Source: Rhytidiadelphus loreus (taxonomy: Eukaryota > Streptophyta > Bryopsida > Hypnales > Hylocomiaceae). From it: DNA of 64,000 bases. How positions within the stretch are numbered: position 1 is the first letter of the stretch; each line of letters opens with the position of its first letter. The notes beneath the pieces were generated by a model that was not told where the DNA came from, searched no databases, and worked only from the letters and a program-made list of their open reading frames with translations. The stretch covers positions 6,758,001-6,822,000 of the forward strand of contig OX344764.1 in assembly GCA_947034895.1 (NCBI GenBank), in the 5' to 3' direction. Shown piece after piece: positions 45,303-55,930 of this stretch. The position numbers and the translations under genes are program-made.

Positions 45303-45580
45303 TAAGGTAGTATGCTGTTAAATGGCACCTGACCTTAAAGCGCCATCTAGACATTTCGAATTTCAGTTATGTACCTATTTGGATGGAGCGCTTTTAGAAA
45401 CTTTGACCCTTAATAACTTTTGTAAACAATATCCAAATGTGGTGTTCTTTGGTGCGTTGGAACCTCCTTTCACTTGCCAACATGAATATGTGAAAATTTG
45501 ACCAGTTTCATAATAGCAACTAGGCTCAGTAGTAAAAAGTGACGGTTTTGGGTGCACCCACCTTAGTTTGGTGGGAGTAG
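45303..45580 (-). repeat. Copy of the dispersed ~0.28-kb repeat
   Basis: Left edge AAGGTAGTATGCTGTTAAA, right edge AAAGTGACGGTTTTGGGTGC. These are the same termini seen at 27815-28085 and 55085-55375, with a diverged interior. Confidence 0.5.
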
Positions 45581-46206
45581 TCAGCAAATTTTGCTTTCCA
45601 ATGCACTCACGATGCAGCTTCAGATCTAGTGAGCTAATAAAAACGTGAGACTCCTTGCTACATGACACGATTCACCTCCACTTGAAATTGAACTAGAGCT
45701 ACAGTATTACTAAAATTAATGTACAAGATTGAATCCTTCAGACACCCTGTTCAAGTGATTGAGAGGGCAAATTATAACACGTTATACAATAGACTTAAAG
45801 AATATGAGGTTTAAGCATAATCCTCAGTGTCATTCAAGCCCTGTCCATGATAATGGACTCTCAGATTTCGTTCAGCAAGCAAAGATAATTAAGGTTCGGT
45901 GAACATACATTTGGTGCGTCGTCAGTGCTGCGTTTTAGCTGAGGCAACAAAAATGCAGAGAATCTGCACTTGGGGAATCTTGAAACCTTGGGAAGTAGCT
46001 TTACAAAGGTCGTCAAGTTTTATAATTGCTAAGCTCTGGATCCACTGTCTTGAGATGTTGATGAATGACTCATCATTTTCTTTTTAACACTGCAATGAAA
46101 AGAAAATCAGTGACTCACAATTATGAGGATTAATTGTATGCTGAGTCCTGATTGTTGGGTTCTCTAACGCCAACATCCTCCGATTAAATCAATACTAGAG
46201 CCAAAC

Positions 46207-46338
46207 ATGCACCACACCACGGTGGCATACTTAGGTGTTGTATGCTTAGTTTTTGCCCCAGTTCAAGCCTCGGTTCAAGCTCAGCATGCCCAATCTAATT
46301 CCTTCACTCAGCAGATCACAGATTTAATTTATATTTGA
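46207..46338 (+). other. Small open frame with signal-peptide-like start (43 aa)
   Basis: Starts MHHTTVAYLGVVCLVFAPVQ, a hydrophobic run ending in small residues that would suit a secretory signal peptidase site (VQA or QAS), followed by a Gln-rich tail ending QQITDLIYI. The frame has an ATG, but no homologue comes to mind and no flanking exons were found. It may be chance. Confidence 0.25.
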
Positions 46339-47535
46339 GGTTTCTAAATCATCAAAGTAGACAAGACTTTAAACAACAGAATAGAAGCAACTCAGTCACC
46401 GCAATATTTTGGGCACCAAGAGAAATGCCATGCCTTGCTTGCTCTTAGGCACTGTCTATAATTATCCGTAATAAATGGTGTATATATATGTCAGTGTAAT
46501 TAGCATGTTTTAATACACCTACCAGAGACCATAATTGTTCCATACAGCAATATCATCTTCAACTGCTGATGCTGTAGTGGTAAAATAATGACGCAAAAAC
46601 ATACACACACTTCATGGCGATACTCAAATTTTCCCATTCTCGTCAATCAAGGGCCTACAAGCCCAAGCCCACCATCTACACCCCAAGCCCACCCCAAAAT
46701 CCACACAATCTAAGCTGATGCACCCCAAGCCCAAGCCTGTACCAAATCCAATTGTAGTTCCTAATTTCCAATTAATTCCAAACTATCGGAAGTAGTTAAA
46801 TATGGTATAAAAGAGGATGGTTGTAACCTTTTCAAATTTGAAGTTGAAGGAAAGTGGCTGCATGGTGAGAATTTGATACTGGAGGGAACGAACCAAGAGA
46901 TTTTGATAAGGAGACGATGCAACCGGTGTCCTTGAATGGGATAAAAAAAACAGGCTCCATCTACATACAAAGACTGAGTAGGCAAATTACAGGGCAGCTC
47001 CAAAAACTTCCCGAACGCTGCTCCGAAACTAAATAAATGGGATAAATCAGTGTGCTGTCGGTACTGACTGTACACAGAACGATCATGACAGCAATTCGCT
47101 GAGCTTTGACTTCAACGATCATGACAGCAAGCAGTATTTTGTTTTTTTTCATTTTGGAGAAGGAGCCCGTTGTTTCTTCAATACTCATGTGTGTGATACT
47201 TGCTGATATCTAAATGAAGATTAATAGGTGATAGTTACGTAGGTAAATTTGTCTACTTGTCTTAAAATACAACAATAATCTACTAATCTGGCTATTTTGA
47301 CCCTCCAAAATGAAAATTTCCTTTACATAAAATAACCAACGTCTTTTGACTGTAGCCAATTGGTGAAAAATCGTGCATAAAAACACACTGCATAAAATTG
47401 TGCTGCATAGAACACTGACAGCAAGCCAGCATCCAAATTCCAGAAGAAAGCTAACTTATGCGGACTAAGTATATATGTACTGCAGTAGTAGTCTTACCAT
47501 ATAACCGACGATTATTCATAACAAGTAACTGTTTG

Positions 47536-47721
47536 CACACAGAGCAAGATTAGATTGCTGAAATGCAGATCAATGCTGAAATGCCTTCCCAAAATGCCTT
47601 TCAGTGTTACAAGCTTGATATCCTCAATCATTTACACAGAGCAAAATTAGACAAGTATCAATGCTGTCAAAATGCCTTCCCAAAATGCCTTTCAGTTTTA
47701 CAAGCTTGATATCCTCAATCA
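47536..47721 (+). repeat. ~95-bp tandem duplication
   Basis: Copies 47536-47630 and 47633-47721 share ACACAGAGCAARATTAGA, ATGCCTTCCCAAAATGCC and ACAAGCTTGATATCCTCAAT with few changes. Confidence 0.85.
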
Positions 47722-49400
47722 TGTAGTGCAGAACCCACTTTGCATATATATATATATTAAAGTTTATGCCGGTATGTAATACTCTAGTATATGGACCAGC
47801 CAAAATAGATAATAATCCACCGAAATAGGGGAAGCCTGTTGGCGCCTTTAGGGCATTTTCGGCAATTGAGCTGCGATCGCAGCACAGGTCAACATGCGTA
47901 GAAATTCGTGCACAAGTTGCGTAGAACTAAGTATAGGCACATAGTCAATGTAGAATTGAATACAAATGACTAGAACAACATGTGCTTTGATCCTGGAAAA
48001 GATGCGGAACATATACAGTATACCGATGATGCAGGAATCTAGTCGATGTTCCAGGGGCTTAAAAGGTTTTGCTCTCCAGTTGCTTCAATTGTTCTTATGG
48101 ATATAGGAATCCGGCTTGCACTGAAGTCTGGTGGTCTTGGGCTCCATTTCGGCAGTGTATCGATCGATCGTCGACATGATTCGAGCATGAAGGTAAAGTT
48201 ACTAGTTAATTTCTCGATTGCGATCGACGTGATCGATCGGGGGACAATCAGCTAGACGGCCAGGTGCATCCATGGGCTTGTTGATCGATGCAATGGTGTT
48301 TTTATTTTGCGGTATATTCCATTTTTTCTCGGTTTCTAATTGTTGTAGCTAGGCTCGAGGCTAGGCTTGTCTAACTCGTCAAAGTTATCGATCTGTGTGC
48401 GATCGATCTTCTCCAACTTCTTTCGTGAATGGAGTTGGACTCCCGGCCGCTTGGACTTATATACGAGACTTGTATGGTGCTCGCTAGTATGCTTGACTTA
48501 GAATCATACCAGAACTGGACTGTGCTATTCTGTGCATGAGCTTGACAAAGTAGAAGAGACCTCGTTATATAGTTTCAGTTAATGGCAGTATTTCAAGAAA
48601 TAGGCACTCATTTGGAGTCTAGCTTCAATCTATTTCAGTCTCTGATTTAGAACTTTGGGCACTTGAATATACGTCAAGTTGTTGGTACTTTTAAGTAGAC
48701 CGTATTAAGGAATATGACCATAGACAGAGGACATGTTGTGGCAGGGTGCTAGTAAGTACTCTTATGTTGGTTGACCACTTCTTTGGGAATTAGGAGTTGG
48801 TGTGAAAGTAAATTAAATTTAGTATTCGTTATTTTGGGGATTTTTCATGTCATAACCGACATAACGTATCGTGTCGTTCAAGTACGTGTTGAACTATTTG
48901 GATTTGTAGTTACCCAACAGAAATTTATCTATGATCATTCTAAAATTTAATTAACAACATATATTGATCTGAGATTTCAGAGGAATATCTCCAGCTCCAT
49001 ATGGGGTCTGATCAAACCGCTCAAACTTCTAATGACCATCTCTCAAACCTCTCTGGTTCTAAGCTAAGAATCTCAAAACATCTAGGACTAGGATAGATTT
49101 GAGTATTCCGTAGAGTGTCGACCGGCTCCTATTCCAGTGAGAGTCCCTTCTGCAACCTCGAAGTTCAAAAATCTAAGACTAATTAATCTAGATATGACTC
49201 ATCTGACTTCTCTCAACCCGCCTCAATTTCAGCACCAGATATGCGTCTCAAATTGCTTTGGTTCCTCGTTGAGAGGCCCTATTTGACTATTTGCCAATTT
49301 GTCAATTGATTTTTGCAACATTTTGCCAATGTAACCAATAAGATTAATCTGTTCGTAAAGAGTATATAATTATATTTTGAGCCTTGACTGTGAATTCTTC
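47722..49400. other. Intergenic or 5' region of the PGG-domain gene
   Basis: Less AT-rich than most of the window. An ATG-started frame at 48046-48255 has no recognisable motif. CGATCGAT-type palindromes cluster between 48163 and 48415. Upstream exons of the PGG-domain gene could lie here, but none could be fixed. Confidence 0.35.
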
Positions 49401-49500
49401 ATGTTGTGGCGCAGGGGCAGGATTCAAAAGGAAGGCAAGAAGTCAATGAATTTGCGACTTAAATTACTGATGATTTCTTTCTCTTTGCAACCATAGTCAA

Positions 49501-50070
49501 CTAGTGGTCATTGTTTGGAAGTGCACCAGGCAGTGCAATATTTGGCCAAGTGAGGCTAACTTTCAAGAGCTCCAACGAATATGTCTGACCATAGCCGGTC
49601 ACAATTCTCAGAGGTATCTGATCCAATACCTCTCTTGGTTCCGGAATCAAACATAATTTATGTGATAGACCTTGTAAGTTCTCATCTACCAGCGATTCAA
49701 TTCTAAGGTTCAGGAGGAGAAGGAAATTTCTTATTCCTAGTATTAAATAAATCCGTTGACAGACACAGCAGGAATCTAGAAGCGTGGAGGATGCAGCTTC
49801 CAAACAGGCCCCAGAGGTAATTAAACTTTGCCTATTGTAAAATGAATTGGTAATTACGTGGAAGTATGTCAAGAATCTTGAATTCTCCAGTCGGAAATTT
49901 TGTTACCTGATCAGAACAATTAGATTGAAGTCCAGCCAGCAGGGTATCGAATTGGCCTTGTGTCAAATATGTGCACACTGGGTACACCATCCTACACCAA
50001 TATTGGGAACATGCACCCAAACATTGTACAATACATTTTTCACACAATAGAGTATTCACTATGAGCTCGT
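49501..50070 (-). other. Unassigned minus-strand frames, possible exons
   Basis: A 123-codon frame (49872-49501) ends LTWPNIALPGALPNNDH. Upstream, a Cys-rich open stretch (CIVQCLGACSQYWCRMVYP, ending NCSDQ) is followed by a good donor (GATCAG|GTAACA). Neither resembles a known protein, and no acceptor cleanly links them. If real, this gene would be antisense to the upstream part of the PGG-domain gene. Confidence 0.25.
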
Positions 50071-50215
50071 TGTGAATTGAAGTTCACATAGCTCTGGAAA
50101 CTGGGATTGCAGTATGGGACTGATTGAGGTTCCAGATGCGCACTTGAAAAAGTACCAATCTAAGGAAATTTCACCATTTTATCTGACATGATCATGTTCA
50201 ATGTTATTATCTCAG

Positions 50216-51389
50216 GGAAGCCCTCTTACAGAAAGCAATGAACATCAACTGCATGCTACCAATGTGGAATCCAACGTGAGATCCTTGCCTGAACCCAGTG
50301 GACAACAAATGCTAGTACCCAACTTTCAACGCAGCAAACGACCTGCACACATCACCCTTCCAGACTCTAGCCGAAATGACAACTCAAATCAGAGGAAACA
50401 AGGTCTTGCAACCAAGGTATATATTAATCTTTTTCCACCCTCCAAGTCCTTTAATTTGTCAATTGTAACGGCAAGATTTCCAAAACGCAAACACCCCACC
50501 TGACAGCTGACCTGTGATGACAAATTTGACTTAATTGCATTCAATTCACATATGGACCTGCATGAACACTTGTGATTGTATTGCATCTCAGAGCAAGAAC
50601 ATGAAAGAAGTCAAACTTCATTTCATCAAAGCAGTCCACTCCGCGATCATCGAGAAGTTCATTTCCTACGGCGTGGTCTTGGTCCTCCTGGCCACCATCA
50701 CCTTCTCCGCCATTCTCGCGCCTCCAGGCTCTTTCGACAGCAACGGAGACATGAGACCCCCCTTCTTGCTCGGCTGCTTCTTGTTCTTCTCCACCTTGTC
50801 TTTCTTTCTGGCATGCACAGGTTTACTGGCAGTGATCTCAGGCACTGCGTCCATGTTCCGTCCAGGCTTCTTCCTCAACTTGGACCTCAAGTTTCCCAGT
50901 CCTCTCGCCAGAAGCTTCGAATCCGTCTCCCAAGGACCTGACCAAAAGCCCCTTTCCACGACCAGCAAGAGCCACAACGAGGACGAAGAACTGGACGATC
51001 CCCACGTGCTGGCGTTTCTTGTGTTAGGAAACCTGCATAGGGCGTGGCGACTGCGAGTGTACTTGGTTTCGTCGCTGCTTTTGTGCGTGGTGGCCTTTGT
51101 TTGTGGCGCGTTTGCTAGCATGGACGGGGCTGAGACTCGGAACAAAAGCATGTTAGCTGGAGCTGTGGCTATTGGGGGAGTAACGATGGGGTTTGAGATT
51201 CTCAAGAGTGCAACTGGACTGAGGAGTTCGTACTCAGGAAGGTGGCACAACATTTTTAAAAGCATTCCAATGTGGCCGGAAAGCCATCATCATCATCCTT
51301 GGGAAAAGGCCGTTTCGAAAGTTTTGAGAGCTGTCACTCCGCACTCTGCTACGGACCAGACATCCAGGCCGGCATATTCTTTTGCATAG
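50216..51389 (+). CDS. PGG-domain membrane protein (C-terminal two exons)
   Basis: Two exons fit: 50216-50416 (acceptor ATCTCAG|GGA, donor ACCAAG|GTATAT, 67 residues, polar) and 50592-51389 (acceptor GCATCTCAG|AGC), in the same phase. The second contains MKEVKLHFIKAVHSAIIEKF and then a PGG-type segment: TM helix at residues 22-41 of the MKEV numbering (LVLLATITFSAILAPPGSFD) and a TM helix at 54-81. Two more helices follow at about 152-173 and 184-203, with an acidic linker (NEDEELDD) between the pairs. In plants PGG domains usually follow ankyrin repeats; no ankyrin repeat is seen here, and the N-terminal exon or exons were not found, so the protein may be a short ankyrin-less type. Its biochemical role is unknown. 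The long antisense frame 50666-51265 is a shadow. Confidence 0.75.
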
Positions 51390-52818
51390 CTAGTGTGATC
51401 GAGCACCTGTATTGTAGAGAGAAATCCGAATGAGACTAGCTGCATACTGTTGTTGAGAAATATTGGATCCGTAAGTTTTAGAATAATAGCAATATCAAGA
51501 AGAAGGTCCTTGATGCATAATGGAGATTGGTATGCATGCAGCTGTGAATACAACAAAAGCAAATGGATTTCTTTCAATCTTTGCGTGTTGATCCTGAATC
51601 TGTTCAATCGTATCTAAAAGCTTGAGCTTTCTCCGGCACTCTGTTGTTGCACTTGCCACAAACAAAACTGTGAAAATTGAGTCGTGTTGATTTGGCAGTT
51701 TGGCCGTGAGTTGGGATGGCGAAGCTCTCAGTGAACATCACATTCGTACTTGAAAATTTTCTACACATTCTCATTGGAGAGAGGAGACACCACAGAACAA
51801 AAAAATCAACTGGAAGAGGAGACATGCACTCCTTTGACAACGTTTTAATAGTCCAATAAAAAGTATGTGGGATCTTTGTGATTATAGGAAAATGTGAACA
51901 TTAAGGAGAAGCCCACTTTAGACATTGATCACTAAAGTATAAAATGGGACATTCTATCAATTGAATATGTAAATAAATCATACACTAGTATAACATTTGA
52001 TGCAAAACACTCAAAGAATCCCATGTTGTTTATGACGCATTTTTTGCGATGTCCACTTATTTTTATGTTATGTTTGATGTTACAACAAATGATTGTCTTG
52101 ATGTTATGTCTAATGTCGTTGTTGACAAAAAAGTAAGTGGGTGTCACAAAAAATGTGTCATGAAAAACATGGGGTTCTTCTAGTGAAACATGTGTTCCAC
52201 TTCCACTCTCCACTCAACCAAATACAATTGAAGTGATGCATTCTCAAGTAAGATAGCCTTCTCCTCCAACAATATAGATAGGAGAAGGCCTAGCTATAAC
52301 TAAGGGTGTGGCATACTCTAAGGTCAGGTTTGGATGCAGTTATGATAGAGCTATCCATATTCATCAGATCAATCATATCTTTTCCATTAGATGGGATCCG
52401 GGCATTCCGGGGGGCTGGAGGGCCATTTTAGGGTTGTTCCCTACTCCGTTCCTCCGGGGCCACATCGAACACGGATGCCAGATTTTTTTTTTCAAAAAAT
52501 AAATAAATTAATGTTCTTAAAATGAAAAACAAAGTTATTATTAATTTTTTTTTAAAATTTTAAAAACAACGTGGCAATCTCTCAACCAGGTCAGTAGAAC
52601 TCACAAACGGCCAATTTCGGCTAGTTTCGGGGGTTCCCCACTTGGGAACTCACAGCCCTTCCCAGTAGGTAAATCACATCTAATGTATTGGCTAGTTCAC
52701 AATATTTCTAATTTCATGGTAACACAAAATTGCATCAATAAATTATTCATTCTAATAAATTCAATTAATAGATAGGCATCCAAGACACTAATCAAGGATT
52801 AAATAAAGATAATTACAT
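51390..52818. other. Intergenic, with a short hairpin
   Basis: A perfect 10-bp inverted repeat, GCCTTCTCCT and AGGAGAAGGC, lies at 52256-52289. A GC-richer patch at 52380-52670 has CCGGGGGG and CCTCCGGGG motifs of element type but no definable ends. No gene is recognised. Confidence 0.4.
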
Positions 52819-53247
52819 TCAATAACGATATTTTGTTGAATAGTCTTTTGGAGAAACAACCAATCCCCGTCCTTTCTTGGCTCCTTTATATACAGTTTCA
52901 ACAATGGCAATAAATTCTTCCTTGTCATTGAGGGCCCAATTTATCTTGTTGTTGTTGCCTGTTCCAAGGTCAATCATTATATGTTTCTTTCGAAAGAAAA
53001 ACATGACTGTGCATGCATCATAGAGCTCGTACATAATATTGAAATCAGTCACTTCTTTGATATCTACAAGAAATATTGTGGCAAAATTCTTGACTAAATT
53101 TGCAATTGAGGCAAGTACTTCATCCATCACCATGCATGTGCTATCACCATCAGAACCAAACCTAATAATGACAACGTGTTCCATATTTTCTACAATTGTC
53201 TTGTCAACATCTTGAGGAGTATGAAGATGTTTTAGAAGATATGACAT
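52819..53247 (-). CDS. DIM1: DIM1/TXNL4A-type U5 snRNP 15-kDa protein, intronless (142 aa)
   Basis: DIM1 (Dib1, plant YLS8) is a thioredoxin-fold protein of the U4/U6.U5 tri-snRNP, needed for pre-mRNA splicing. The product is exactly 142 residues, the family length, from MSYLLKHLHTP to SPKDYSTKYRY. Highly conserved blocks are intact: MDEVLAS, NFATIFLVDI, MYELYDACTVMFFFRKKHI, MIDLGTGNNNKINWAL and KGRGLVVSPKDYSTKYRY. The N-terminal third has drifted: the usual RFGHDWD reads RFGSDGD, and HTPQDVDKTIVENMEHV replaces a conserved start. The frame has no intron and sits in AT-rich DNA, suggesting a retrocopy of an intron-bearing parent. The open, full-length frame with conservation concentrated in the C-terminal two thirds points to selection. 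No poly(A) trace or target duplication is visible, so the copy is not very recent. Confidence 0.93.
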   Translation of the reverse strand: MSYLLKHLHTPQDVDKTIVENMEHVVIIRFGSDGDSTCMVMDEVLASIANLVKNFATIFLVDIKEVTDFNIMYELYDACTVMFFFRKKHIMIDLGTGNNNKINWALNDKEEFIAIVETVYKGAKKGRGLVVSPKDYSTKYRY

Positions 53248-53757
53248 TTTGTAAACTAAAACTACAAATAGAAAGTAATGATATAAGAATTGTAGTATAT
53301 AAAAGACACAATGAAAATTGTAGGCCTATCTTTTGAAAATATATATAATTAGCAAAACTTACTTGAAATATGTTTTTTATAATACACTTAAATATATCAA
53401 TTTTGAACATGACTTTTACTTTGTTTCTTTTACTTTAGAGGCTTAAGATAAAAAGTAAAAATAGATGAGAAACAATTGTAAAATTAGCTCAATAAAAGCT
53501 AAACCAAAAGTTTAAAACCATATGACATTAGAAAAGTCTCCTCTAATTCATTTGGAGTCAAAATTGAAGTGATTTTCATGTTTTTTTTAATATCCCATCT
53601 ATTGTTGAATTTCTTATTAAGTATGAATTTCTTTTGAGAAATAAGAATGTGTTAGCTAACAATATAATTTAATCAAACAAGTTCAAATCTCTCATGCTTT
53701 TACTTATGTTTTACTTATGTTGCCACATAAGGCTTTGCTTCCCTTCCATCCAAGCAC

Positions 53758-54110
53758 TTAACCCTAAATAAAAAGGACACTGTATTTTAGTATTGTCAAA
53801 GCTTTGAAGTTTAATAAGAAGTTATGGATTTATAATTTTAATAATTTACTTTTTAGAAAAAATACTCCTTCAATTTTGTTTTCATCAATAAATATTTGAT
53901 TTTGAAAATGAATGTTTATGATTTTCGCATTCAAGTTTTTGCGTCAAGGTGTCAATAGTAAAACTTGATTTTCTACTCTTAAAAACTTTCCAAGATGGGC
54001 CTCAAACTGTCAAACATATTGGTTCTTTGTAAAAAAATAATGTTGCAAATTCTTTAAAAAAATTGCAGAGTAGATTTTTGAAATGCTATAAATTGATTGT
54101 GGGCCCATTC
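53758..54110 (+). mobile_element. TTAA-type element, 0.76-kb family, left part of a second copy
   Basis: Starts TTAACCCTAAATAAAAAGGA at 53758. It then follows 32940-33240 in order: TTGATTTTGAAAATGAATG, ATTTTCGCATTCAAGTTTTT, TGTCAATAGTAAAACTTGA and GCAGAGTAGATTTTTGAAAT-like. The right border was not found. Confidence 0.6.
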
Positions 54111-55930
54111 TTTTTAAATTCTAGTAAGCATCCACATGTATATTCTTTGTTTTGTATCCTAAGAAAGCAATAGTAGGACCTTATACTTTGAATTAAAAAG
54201 AATATTCACAGTGTATGCTTTTTAATTACCTAGGGAGTTTTTTTGGATCCAAAGGATTGGGATTTGAGAGTTCTATAGCGTTAAGAACATCAGTATATTC
54301 AATCTCATGTGAAAGCCAATATAGCAATATATCTATCAACATTGCGTTGTTGTGAGACTCTATGCATCTACTTCTATTGATGCTCTTAGGTCTCTGAGAG
54401 ACTTATTTTTGAAATCTATTATCTATATTAGAGAATTGCAAGGAACATTTTCAAAGTCCCATATAGGCACTATAATGGAAATCCCCTATTACAATTATCT
54501 TTTTTACCTCTTTTTTCTACACACATGGAATGTGGCCATTATAGGAAAATGTGAGACATGAAATTCTGTTGAGGGGGAAATTTGTGCATTTTTCAATGTT
54601 ATTTGAAGATGTCTCTAACTCCAAATCAACTCAATTCATGAAATTCAATATTCTACAATGTAGATTTATGCCTCTAAAATCTATATTTAATGTAAATTTC
54701 AGTGCACATAATAAATAAAAATTGCAAATATTAAAGGTTTATATCTAACTACTTTCTAAACTTTAAATTTCCAATGCCATTGATTTGTACATTTTAGAAT
54801 TTTTGATCTAAACCCTTTTCTAGGATTCAAGAGTTCAAAATGTTATTAATATGTACATTCATTTGTTTTAGAATTTCATAAAATATAAAATTTCTAAGAA
54901 ATTTTAATTAAACCATAAATTTTGCAAGATTAAATTAAATGCACAAGTTTAGGTTTAATTAAATTATTAATAAGAGGCAAGATTGGATGTTTACACCAAA
55001 ATTGCCACACTTTGAAAATGTGGAGCTTTTTTTGTTGAGAGTCCAAAGTTGCTTCATTGTTGATTGAGACAAATGAAATGCTTGAGGATTACATTTGAAT
55101 TTTTTTAAGGTAGTATGCTCTAAAAGCACCCATGCTCTAAAAGCAATCATGATACACAGATACATTTTGCTTTCGTCAATGTACCAGCAATATACATTTC
55201 AAGAAGTGGTCGCTTTTAGTGACCATTGCATTTCAACTTCAAAAATTTGTAACTAATTCCTTGAAGGAGTTGAAGGTCCAAAAAATATGAAACAACTTGG
55301 GTTAGATTTTGATTCTTTTTTTCTTCCTATGAAAATTTACTGAAATTTTTTCAAGGAGTTTAGCTCCCCCCAAAAGGCAATCAACTCTTAAATGGTCACA
55401 TTAAGAGCAAACTAACTTATCTCATGACTGCAATGGCATGATTACTACATAGATTCAAGTGTTCAAGAATCTATTGTCCCTAATTTGATCTATACGTGCA
55501 ATGTTCTTGATTGATGTAGAATTTGGCATCATCCATATTATCATCAAAACCATGAAATTTTGTTTTTGAAGGGGTTAAGACCTAACCTTCTTTCTTTATT
55601 CTTTAGGAGAAGTTGTAGATTGAGGGTTGTTATTATGTGAGCCTAGGAACATGAGTACATGAGCCTTAAAGACTATACACTTATGTTATAGGTGTCTATA
55701 TTATAGGAATCTTCTATGATTGTAGTATAACTATGCTATAGATGTTTATATTATAAGTGCCTTCAATGGTTGTAGTATATCTATTTAAATATATGCTCAA
55801 AGCTCACATGCTTGCATTTTCATGCTCACATATTAACATTGTTGGTGGTGGATCCATGGATTTGTTCAAAAATTTGAAGATGAAGCGTAAGAATTATTAT
55901 TGTTGTCTCACAATCACTCCAACATTATGA
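54111..55930. other. AT-rich intergenic stretch with one dispersed repeat
   Basis: 55085-55375 is the reverse complement of the repeat at 27815-28085 (GGTAGTATGCTCTAAAAGC at the left; AACAACTTGGGTTAGATTTT; GGAAGAAG-type complement). No gene is recognised; the plus frame 54352-54561 has no motif. Confidence 0.45.

Noticed and set aside
49501..50059. Calling the two minus-strand frames as one gene
   Set aside because: They overlap in different frames, one lacks an ATG, and no acceptor connects them convincingly; kept only as an unassigned region.
50666..51265. 199-codon minus-strand frame
   Set aside because: It is antisense to the PGG-domain exon, whose plus-strand protein has a recognisable domain and splice sites.
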